From positions 1-21,050 of the forward strand of contig CAKSDA010000018.1 in the NCBI GenBank assembly GCA_934444895.1: DNA of 21,050 nucleotides, in the 5' to 3' direction. Origin of the DNA: an uncultured Eubacteriales bacterium (lineage in GTDB: Bacteria > Bacillota > Clostridia > Oscillospirales > Acutalibacteraceae). This document shows positions 13,444 to 19,533 of this stretch, in pieces (within the stretch, counting starts at the first letter, position 1; each line of letters starts with the position of its first letter). The position numbers and the translations under genes were made by a program. The notes under the pieces are model-generated. The model was not told the origin of the DNA. It saw nothing but the letters and a program-made list of their open reading frames with translations, and searched no databases.

Positions 13444-13815
13444 ATGGATCTGCTTATAAAATGCTTGTATGCTTTTTTGGTGGGCGGCGCACTTTGCCTT
13501 ATAGGACAAATCCTTATAGATTATACTAAACTCACCCCGGCAAGAATTCTTGTAGGATATGTGGTCGCCGGAGTATTTCTTACAGCTATAGGAGTATACG
13601 GTCCGCTTGTGGATTTTGCCGGAGCCGGAGCAACAGTCCCCCTTACCGGATTTGGATATTCCCTTGCAAAGGGAGTCAAAAAGGCTGTTATCGACTATGG
13701 AATCATAGGTGCGCTTACGGGCGGCCTTACCGCTACTGCCGGAGGAATAACCGCGGCTATGTTTTTCGGATATATCGCTTCATTCTTTTCAAAGCCGGGC
13801 AAAAGGAGTTTTTAA
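13444..13815 (+). CDS. spoVAE: Stage V sporulation protein AE (SpoVAE)
   Basis: A 123-residue, very hydrophobic protein of the SpoVAC/SpoVAE family. SpoVA proteins sit in the inner membrane of the spore and move dipicolinic acid in during sporulation and out during germination. Recognisable segments are FLVGGALCLIGQILIDYTKL, TPARILVGYVVAGV, FAGAGATVPLTGFGYSLAKG and GALTGGLTATAGG, with about four membrane segments. ATG 13444 is preferred because AAAGG (13428-13432) lies 11 bases upstream; ATG 13435 in the same frame is only 2 bases from it. The gene stands alone, without spoVAC or spoVAD, behind a sigma-G-like promoter. It shows that the organism sporulates or descends from a spore former. Confidence 0.93.
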   Translation: MDLLIKCLYAFLVGGALCLIGQILIDYTKLTPARILVGYVVAGVFLTAIGVYGPLVDFAGAGATVPLTGFGYSLAKGVKKAVIDYGIIGALTGGLTATAGGITAAMFFGYIASFFSKPGKRSF

Positions 13816-14038
13816 TTTTACGATTTAAAGTTTAAAAAGTATTTAGAGGCCGATGCTTTTTAAATTATCGCTTCTTTAAAAACCTTTAAAGCTATTACTT
13901 CCTCAAAAGGTTCTCTGATTAGGCTGGCGAGAGCCAAACTCAAACGAGCTGATTATCAAAAGCCTGACCGTTTTTAAATATTTTCTTTTTTCCGCACAAA
14001 AACGCTGATATCTGTTATGTTATACTATTACAAGTTAA

Positions 14039-14083
14039 GGGGAGTACCGCTTGCTCACACAAGCAGCACTCCCCTCCTTTTTT
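14039..14083 (+). terminator. Intrinsic terminator downstream of spoVAE
   Basis: GGGGAGT (14039-14045) pairs with ACTCCCC (14068-14074), and GCTTG (14049-14053) pairs with CAAGC (14060-14064) above a three-by-three internal loop. TCC and six T residues follow. It ends plus-strand transcripts from spoVAE, 224 bases upstream, or from an unseen small RNA gene. Confidence 0.8.
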
Positions 14084-14167
14084 CTTCTTTGCTGCTTTTT
14101 CATCTGTCTTTTCGTCCGCCCCTGTCCATAAATTTGCCCCTTTAAAGTATTGATTTGACTTTTGCAA

Positions 14168-14183
14168 TGTTTCATGTGAAACA
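14168..14183 (-). other. parS-like ParB binding site 2
   Basis: TGTTTCATGTGAAACA is the exact reverse complement of site 1 at 13216-13231 and differs from the consensus parS at one central base. The palindrome extends two bases on each side (AA/TT). It lies 410 bases before parA and 24 bases upstream of the parA promoter -35, so bound ParB could also influence parA expression. Confidence 0.75.
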
Positions 14184-14206
14184 TTCACAAAAATATGTAT
14201 TTGCTG

Positions 14207-14234
14207 TTTACTTTTCGGTTTCTTGTGGTATAAT
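14207..14234 (+). promoter_or_regulatory. Extended -10 sigma-A promoter of parA-parB
   Basis: TTTACT (14207-14212) and a perfect TATAAT (14229-14234) are 16 bases apart, and TG at 14226-14227 makes an extended -10 element. Transcription would start near 14241, leaving a leader of about 335 bases before parA that is almost entirely filled by the 14267-14544 element. Confidence 0.7.
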
Positions 14235-14266
14235 AACTTATACTGTATTTTTTATTGCTGATACCG

Positions 14267-14544
14267 TAGGCAAACAGTGATAAATCCGAATCTGTTTTTT
14301 AAACGCTAATTTTTCACATGGCGTTTGTTAAAATACTCGGTAATCCGTTAGGATTACCTGTGTTTTTGCCTCGCCCTGTAAAAAAATATATCAGTTTAAA
14401 AAATCTTCGACCCAAAACGGATGAAATTTAAGGCAGTTTTGGGCGCGGAGGATGCCGCAAGGCTGACGCCTTGCAAAGACGACAAGCCTAAAAACGCCTA
14501 AAGATCGCTGTTTTGGGCAGGTTCGTCTTATCCCTGTTTGCCTA
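14267..14544. mobile_element. Candidate MITE (or structured leader RNA) with TA-flanked inverted ends
   Basis: The left end GGCAAACAG (14269-14277) and the right end CTGTTTGCC (14534-14542) are perfectly complementary, and each is flanked by TA. The similarity continues inward through GATAA, CGAA and CTG, giving about 25-bp imperfect terminal inverted repeats (14269-14294 and 14518-14542). Inside are four hairpins: AAACGC/GCGTTT (14301-14326), GGTAATCC-GTTA-GGATTACC (14339-14358), CCCAAAAC/GTTTTGGG (14411-14443) and GCAAGGC-TGAC-GCCTTGC (14457-14474). No protein is encoded. TA flanks with short inverted ends fit a non-autonomous relative of IS630/Tc1-mariner elements, but the same pairing would also fold a branched RNA in the parA leader. 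Confidence 0.5.
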
Positions 14545-14577
14545 GTGTTATAGGATGTTTATTTGGAGGAGAAGTTT

Positions 14578-15342
14578 TTGGGCAAAATAGTTGCTGTTGT
14601 AAATCAAAAAGGCGGCGTAGGAAAAACCACTACCGCCGTAAACCTTGCTGCCGGCCTGGGTCTGCTCGGTAAAAAGGTGCTTCTTGTCGATGCAGACCCC
14701 CAGGGCAATTCAACAAGCGGCCTGGGTATAAACAAAAAAACCGCCGCAGGCTCTTCATATGATCTGATTACCGGCAGGCGAAAAGCCGAAGAGGTTGTTG
14801 CAAAGACCACCTTTAAAGGAGTTTTCATAATACCCTCGTCCATGGATCTTGCCGGTGCGGAAATTGAGCTTTCGTCCGAAAAAAACCGTGAATCCAGGCT
14901 AAAAAATGCCCTTTCTTTTATAAGGGACTACTATGACTACATACTAATAGATTGTCCGCCCTCTCTGGGCCTTATTACCCTAAATTCGCTTACCGCAACC
15001 GACACATTTTTAGTTCCGATACAATGCGAATATTTTGCTCTCGAGGGCCTTTCTCAATTAATGTCAACCATGCGTCAGGTTAAAAGACTTTATAATCCCA
15101 CCCTGGAACTTGAAGGGGTTCTTCTTACAATGTATGACGGAAGATTAAATCTGACCCAGCAGGTGGTTGGCGAAATTAAAAAATTTTTCGGCAAAAAGCT
15201 TTATTCTTCGGTAATAACCAGATCGGTTCGCCTTTCCGAAGCCCCCAGTTTCGGCCTTCCGATTCAGTATTACGATAAAGCCTCAAAAGGCGCAAAATGT
15301 TATAACGCTCTGGCAGAGGAATTTGCGGAAAAATGTCGATAA
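14578..15342 (+). CDS. parA: Chromosome partitioning ATPase ParA (Soj)
   Basis: A 254-residue deviant Walker ATPase that works with ParB to segregate or position newly replicated origins. The deviant Walker A KGGVGKTT spans 11-18 with the signature Lys11 and Lys16. The switch region DADPQGNS starts at Asp38, and Walker B lies in DYILIDCPPSLG. The start is taken as TTG 14578, because GGAGGAG (14565-14571) is 6 bases upstream; the frame could start at TTG 14563 but that codon overlaps the ribosome binding site. parB follows after 126 bases of A-rich DNA. Two parS-like sites lie within 1.4 kb upstream, consistent with an origin-proximal chromosomal par locus. Confidence 0.95.
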   Translation: MGKIVAVVNQKGGVGKTTTAVNLAAGLGLLGKKVLLVDADPQGNSTSGLGINKKTAAGSSYDLITGRRKAEEVVAKTTFKGVFIIPSSMDLAGAEIELSSEKNRESRLKNALSFIRDYYDYILIDCPPSLGLITLNSLTATDTFLVPIQCEYFALEGLSQLMSTMRQVKRLYNPTLELEGVLLTMYDGRLNLTQQVVGEIKKFFGKKLYSSVITRSVRLSEAPSFGLPIQYYDKASKGAKCYNALAEEFAEKCR

Positions 15343-15378
15343 TAAGTTGTTAATAATAAACCTCAAAAGCTTCGATAT

Positions 15379-15412
15379 TTTCAATAATAAACAACTTTCA
15401 ATAATAAATAAC
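15379..15412. repeat. 17-bp tandem repeat between parA and parB
   Basis: TTTCAATAATAAACAAC (15379-15395) is followed directly by TTTCAATAATAAATAAC (15396-15412), 16 of 17 bases identical. Shorter A/T-rich echoes flank it (TTAATAATAAACC near 15351). The parA-parB spacer is largely built of this unit. Confidence 0.7.
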
Positions 15413-15468
15413 AATAAATAAAATAAAAAAAGAAAAGAATAAAAAAACAAATTTAAGGAGATCGAATT

Positions 15469-16323
15469 ATGGCTTCAAAAAAAGGAGGTCTCGGCAGGGG
15501 TCTTGATTCTCTGTTTAACGAAAACTCCACCGATGACAATTATTCGATAGAATTACGGCTTTCCGAGATAGAACCGAATAAAAACCAGCCCCGCTCAACC
15601 TTTGATGAAGCGGCTATTAACGAACTGGCCGACAGTATTAAGGAACACGGCCTGATTCAGCCTATTGTTGTCCGCCCCATGCCGGGCGGTTCTTATCAGA
15701 TAATAGCCGGCGAACGCCGTTGGAGAGCGTGCCGCATTGCAGGTCTTACAACCGTCCCGGTAATTATTAAGGATCTTGACGATAAACACACCATGGAGAT
15801 TGCTCTTATTGAAAATCTCCAGCGCCAGGATTTAAGTCCCGTTGAAGAAGCAAAAGGTTATTCAAGCCTTATAAACGAATTTTCTCTAACCCAGGACGAG
15901 GTTGCTTTAAGGGTTGGAAAATCACGCTCTGCGGTAACCAACACCCTGAGACTGCTTAACCTGAACGAAGATGAACTTGCAGCATTAAGCGACGGCAAAA
16001 TTTCCGCCGGTCATGCCCGCGCTTTGCTTTCGTTTAAAACCGACGCTGCCAGAAACCAGGCCTTTTTGGCAGCATTACAAGGCGCTTCGGTTCGAAAACT
16101 GGAGTTTATGGCAAAAAACGAAAACCGGGACAAAAAGGTTGCAAAGCCGGTTAAAAAGAGTTCTTTTTATTCAGAGGTTGAACTTGCGCTGAAATCCGAA
16201 ACCCACAGAAAAGTAGTTGTAAAACCCGGAAAAAACGGAAAAGGCACAATAACGCTGGAATTCTATAATTCCGATGAACTCAAAGAAATAGCAAATAAAA
16301 TTGCGGGAAAGCAATGGAAATAA
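15469..16323 (+). CDS. parB: Chromosome partitioning protein ParB (Spo0J)
   Basis: A 284-residue CTP-dependent DNA clamp that loads at parS and spreads along DNA. The N-terminal LGRGLDSLF segment typical of Spo0J is at 8-16. The CTP-binding motif GERRWRACR lies at 81-89, and ENLQRQDLSPVEEA at 115-128. The helix-turn-helix that reads parS is about 138-165 (LTQDEVALRVGKSRSAVTNT). The last 45 residues form the dimerisation domain. AAGGAG (15455-15460) is 8 bases before the ATG. It presumably binds the variant palindromes at 13216 and 14168. The protein is of ordinary length and all motifs are intact. Confidence 0.96.
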   Translation: MASKKGGLGRGLDSLFNENSTDDNYSIELRLSEIEPNKNQPRSTFDEAAINELADSIKEHGLIQPIVVRPMPGGSYQIIAGERRWRACRIAGLTTVPVIIKDLDDKHTMEIALIENLQRQDLSPVEEAKGYSSLINEFSLTQDEVALRVGKSRSAVTNTLRLLNLNEDELAALSDGKISAGHARALLSFKTDAARNQAFLAALQGASVRKLEFMAKNENRDKKVAKPVKKSSFYSEVELALKSETHRKVVVKPGKNGKGTITLEFYNSDELKEIANKIAGKQWK

Positions 16324-16389
16324 ATCAATAATGTTTTAAGCCATTGAAAGCATTAACTTTTCAATAACTTAAAAACTATTAAACGGCCG

Positions 16390-16405
16390 GGCAAACAGCA
16401 ATAAG
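16390..16405 (+). repeat. Solo copy of the 14267-14544 element end sequence
   Basis: GGCAAACAGCAATAAG matches 14 of 16 bases of the inward-read right end of the element upstream of parA (GGCAAACAGGGATAAG). It lies in the parB-serS spacer, has no TA flank and no partner end nearby. It may be a decayed remnant or a chance match. Confidence 0.35.
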
Positions 16406-16532
16406 CCTACAAATAATATTATGAGTTTTTTATAAAAATTTTTAAAAACTTAAATATAAAAAGCCTCAACAGCTATCGCAAAATTTTATTTCAAAAGTAT
16501 TTAAAAAGATTTAATTTAAAGGAGTCTTTCTG

Positions 16533-17807
16533 ATGTTGGATATTAAATTTTTAAAGGCAAATGCAGACAAGGTAAAAGCCGCGGTAAAATCCCGTAACGG
16601 CAATCTGGACGAACTTATCGATTCCCTTTTGGATGTTGATAACCGCCGACGCGATTTAACCGCCAAAGCCGAAAGTATGAAAGCGGAACAAAATATCGCT
16701 TCAAAGCAGATTCCTGCACTTAAAAAGGAAGGCAAGGATGTTTCGGAAATTATGCAGCGCATGAAGCAGATTTCCTCCGACATTAAGGAAATCTCTTCCG
16801 AACTAAGTGAATTGGAAGCAAAACAAAAACAAATGATTCTTAATATCCCCAATGTTCCCCACGAAAGCGTTCCCATAGGCAAAGACGACAGTGATAACAA
16901 AGAAATCAGAAAATTCAAAGAACCCACCAAATTTGACTTTTCACCTAAAGCGCACTGGGAACTCGGCGCAGAACTCGGAATTCTCGATCCTGAAACTGCC
17001 GCAAAGGTAACCGGCACCCGTTTCCATTTTTATAAAGGCCTCGGGGCAAGACTTGAACGCGCAATTATCAGCTACTTCTTAGATACCCATACAAAGCACG
17101 GATATACCGAGATTTTGCCGCCTTTCATGGCAAACCGCGCTTCAATGACCGCAACCGGACAGCTTCCTAAGTTTGAAGAGGACGCTTTTAAGCTTACAAA
17201 CGATTATTTTCTTATTCCAACCGCTGAAGTTCCGGTTACAAATATGCACCGCGACGAAATTCTGGACGGTAAAAAACTTCCTTTAAAATACTGTGCTTAT
17301 TCGGCCTGTTTCCGCGCCGAAGCCGGAAGCGCCGGCCGCGACACCAGGGGCCTTATCCGCCAGCATCAGTTCAACAAGGTTGAACTTGTTAAATTTGCAA
17401 GGCCGGAAAACTCTTATGAAGAGCTTGAAGCCCTCACAAACGACGCCGAAAGAGTTTTACAGGGTCTGGGTCTGCCTTACAGAGTTGTCTGCCTTTGCAC
17501 CGGCGATTTGGGATTTTCATCCGCAAAAACATACGATATAGAGGTTTGGATGCCTTCATACGGCAGGTATGTTGAAATTTCCAGCTGTTCCAATTTTGAA
17601 GATTTTCAGGCGCGCAGAGGATCTATAAGATTTAAAGACGAAATTAAAGATAAAGCCAGATTTGTTCATACCCTTAACGGTTCAGGTGTTGCTGTCGGCC
17701 GTACCGTTGCAGCTATTATGGAAAATTATCAAAATGCCGACGGCAGCATAACCATTCCTGAAGCGCTTGTTCCCTACATGCATTGCGACAAAATTTCCAA
17801 ACAATAA
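16533..17807 (+). CDS. serS: Serine--tRNA ligase
   Basis: A 424-residue class II aminoacyl-tRNA synthetase that charges tRNA-Ser (and tRNA-Sec where present). Residues 1-105 form the N-terminal antiparallel coiled coil that holds the tRNA long variable arm. The catalytic core shows PTAEVPVTN (229-237), motif 2 with CFRAEAGSAGRDTRGLIRQH (259-278) and motif 3 with LNGSGVAVGR (381-390). AAAGGAG (16518-16524) is 8 bases before the ATG. No T-box leader was seen in the 209-base spacer behind parB. A 36-bp perfect palindrome follows the gene. Its place between parB and mnmE is a variation on the usual origin-region gene order. Confidence 0.97.
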   Translation: MLDIKFLKANADKVKAAVKSRNGNLDELIDSLLDVDNRRRDLTAKAESMKAEQNIASKQIPALKKEGKDVSEIMQRMKQISSDIKEISSELSELEAKQKQMILNIPNVPHESVPIGKDDSDNKEIRKFKEPTKFDFSPKAHWELGAELGILDPETAAKVTGTRFHFYKGLGARLERAIISYFLDTHTKHGYTEILPPFMANRASMTATGQLPKFEEDAFKLTNDYFLIPTAEVPVTNMHRDEILDGKKLPLKYCAYSACFRAEAGSAGRDTRGLIRQHQFNKVELVKFARPENSYEELEALTNDAERVLQGLGLPYRVVCLCTGDLGFSSAKTYDIEVWMPSYGRYVEISSCSNFEDFQARRGSIRFKDEIKDKARFVHTLNGSGVAVGRTVAAIMENYQNADGSITIPEALVPYMHCDKISKQ

Positions 17808-17835
17808 TTTATAATTAAATACTTATTATATCAGA

Positions 17836-17871
17836 TATGAGTGCGCTATGGTTAACCATAGCGCACTCATA
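17836..17871. repeat. 36-bp perfect palindrome between serS and mnmE
   Basis: The 18 bases from 17836 (TATGAGTGCGCTATGGTT) are followed immediately by their exact reverse complement (17854-17871). As RNA this gives a stem of about 16 bp with a small loop. There is no T tract on the plus-strand side, so it is not a standard intrinsic terminator. It may still end serS, bind a dimeric protein or stabilise the mRNA end. Confidence 0.8.
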
Positions 17872-17919
17872 CGAACCGGACCGAAACCTATTCTTTAAAT
17901 TTATTTAAGGGGCATAAAA

Positions 17920-19281
17920 ATGCAAAACGACACCATAGCGGCAATTTCAACTCCGGCCGGAGAAGGCGGAATTTCCTCAATACGCATTTCCGGAACGGAC
18001 GCTTTAAAAATTGCCGGCAGAATTTTCAAAGCGGCAAATAAGGATCTTAATAAAATGCCCGGTTATACTGCCGCTTTCGGCAAGGTATTTGACGGCGACG
18101 AGCCTCTTGACGAAGCGGTCGCCCTTGTTTTTCGCGCCCCTAAAAGCTATACCGGCGAAGATGTTGTTGAACTTTCGGTTCACGGAGGCAGCTACCTTAT
18201 AACCCGCCTGCTTCGCGCGGCAATAAATGCCGGAGCAAGACCTGCAGAGGCGGGAGAGTTTACAAAGCGAGCCTTTTTAAACGGTAAAATGTCTCTTACC
18301 GAAGCTGAAGCGGTTATGGATATTATTTCCGCAAGAGGCGACCAGGCTTTAAAAATCGCCGAAAAAAACAAGGCAGGAATGCTTTCCGGCAAAATAAAAA
18401 AAATAACCGACCGTCTGCTCTATCTCGTCAGCGAAATCTCGGTTTATTCCGACTTTCCGGAGGATGAAACCCTTTGCATTAAAGAGGAAGATTTTTTGTC
18501 GGCTTTAAAAGAAATAAAAACCTCTCTTGAAAAATTAAAGGACGGATATGACACCGGGCGGCTGGTTACAAGCGGAATTAACACGGTTATAATAGGCAGT
18601 CCTAATGCCGGAAAATCCACCCTTATGAACCTTCTCTCAAAAACATCCCGCTCCATAGTAACCCCAATAGCCGGCACCACAAGGGACATTATTGAAGATA
18701 CGGTACGGGTAGGAAAATATATTTTGCATTTGTCCGATACTGCCGGTATTCACACTTCAAACGACGAAATAGAAAAAATAGGGATCACCGCCGCCCTTTC
18801 AAGACTTGACTCCGCAGACCTTTGTCTTGCAGTGTTCGATGCCTCTGTCGCCCCATCTGACAGCGATATTGAAATTCTTGAAAAAATTAAAAATAAACAT
18901 TCCCTGATAGTTCTCAATAAAAAGGATTTGGGAATAAAAACATCGGATTTATACGATAATTCTGGTATTCCCTCGGTTTCAATATCCGCCCTGACCGGAG
19001 AAGGAGAAAAAGATCTGATTTCCGGAATCGAAACCGTGCTGGGTCTTAAATCCTTTGACACAAACGCCGAATGTTTAAGCAACGAACGCCAGTATTCAAA
19101 GGTTTTGCTTGCTCTTAAATATATTAATGAAGCTATTGACGCAATTTCCTCAAAGGTAACTCTGGACGCTGTAGGTATTATAATTGATGACTCCCTTTCT
19201 GCCCTGCTTGAGCTTGACGGTAAAAAAATTACCTCGGAGGTAGCAGATGAAGTCTTTAAAAATTTCTGTGTGGGAAAATAA
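17920..19281 (+). CDS. mnmE: tRNA modification GTPase MnmE
   Basis: A 453-residue GTPase that, with MnmG, adds the carboxymethylaminomethyl (or aminomethyl) group to U34 of certain tRNAs. The N-terminal folate-binding domain spans about 1-118. A helical domain follows and encloses the G domain: P-loop GSPNAGKS (226-233), GTTRD (252-256), DTAG (273-276) and NKKD (333-336). The C terminus is FCVGK, the conserved CxGK whose cysteine is required for modification. AAGGGG (17907-17912) is 7 bases before the ATG. mnmG follows after 252 bases, so this pair keeps its usual order although the spacer is unusually long. Confidence 0.97.
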   Translation: MQNDTIAAISTPAGEGGISSIRISGTDALKIAGRIFKAANKDLNKMPGYTAAFGKVFDGDEPLDEAVALVFRAPKSYTGEDVVELSVHGGSYLITRLLRAAINAGARPAEAGEFTKRAFLNGKMSLTEAEAVMDIISARGDQALKIAEKNKAGMLSGKIKKITDRLLYLVSEISVYSDFPEDETLCIKEEDFLSALKEIKTSLEKLKDGYDTGRLVTSGINTVIIGSPNAGKSTLMNLLSKTSRSIVTPIAGTTRDIIEDTVRVGKYILHLSDTAGIHTSNDEIEKIGITAALSRLDSADLCLAVFDASVAPSDSDIEILEKIKNKHSLIVLNKKDLGIKTSDLYDNSGIPSVSISALTGEGEKDLISGIETVLGLKSFDTNAECLSNERQYSKVLLALKYINEAIDAISSKVTLDAVGIIIDDSLSALLELDGKKITSEVADEVFKNFCVGK

Positions 19282-19533
19282 GCACCTTTAGATAATCAAT
19301 AATCACTTTTAAATAATCTGTTTTGTATATAATTTCTCTTTTTCATTAATTTTTCCGGTAATCTGCGTTTTGAACAATCAGTTTTTTATTTTTTTCTGAT
19401 TTGTTTTGACTTATCTTTCATATTAACTTTTTTCATTGCATTTTCCAGTATGTCTTTTGCAATCTGTTTTAATACATTAAATTTTACACTTTTTAGAAGT
19501 CACTTTTCATTTAATCTCGAAAGGATGCCTGTT
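19282..19533. other. T-rich spacer between mnmE and mnmG
   Basis: A 252-base non-coding stretch that is strongly pyrimidine-rich on the plus strand, with repeated TTTTTCATT- and AATCTGTTTT-like words. A weak hairpin ATCAG/CTGAT (about 19377-19400) surrounds a T-rich loop. No convincing promoter or terminator was found. Confidence 0.5.

Larger units (their letters stand above)
13816..14577. other. Long regulatory region between spoVAE and parA
   Basis: In 762 bases there is no supportable protein gene. From left to right it holds an unassigned stretch with small inverted repeats (13816-14038), a strong plus-strand terminator (14039-14083), the second parS-like site (14168-14183), an extended -10 promoter (14207-14234), a 278-bp element with inverted ends (14267-14544) and the parA ribosome binding site (14565-14571). 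The stretch before the terminator could encode a small RNA, but no clear promoter was found. Confidence 0.6.

Noticed and set aside
14267..14544. Known structured RNAs (RNase P, tmRNA, SRP RNA, 6S, c-di-AMP or c-di-GMP riboswitch)
   Set aside because: The conserved core motifs of these RNAs that I could check by eye are missing, so I did not assign a known family.
13816..14560. oriC with DnaA boxes
   Set aside because: No TTATCCACA or close match was found in the non-coding stretches, although the gene context suggests the origin is not far away.
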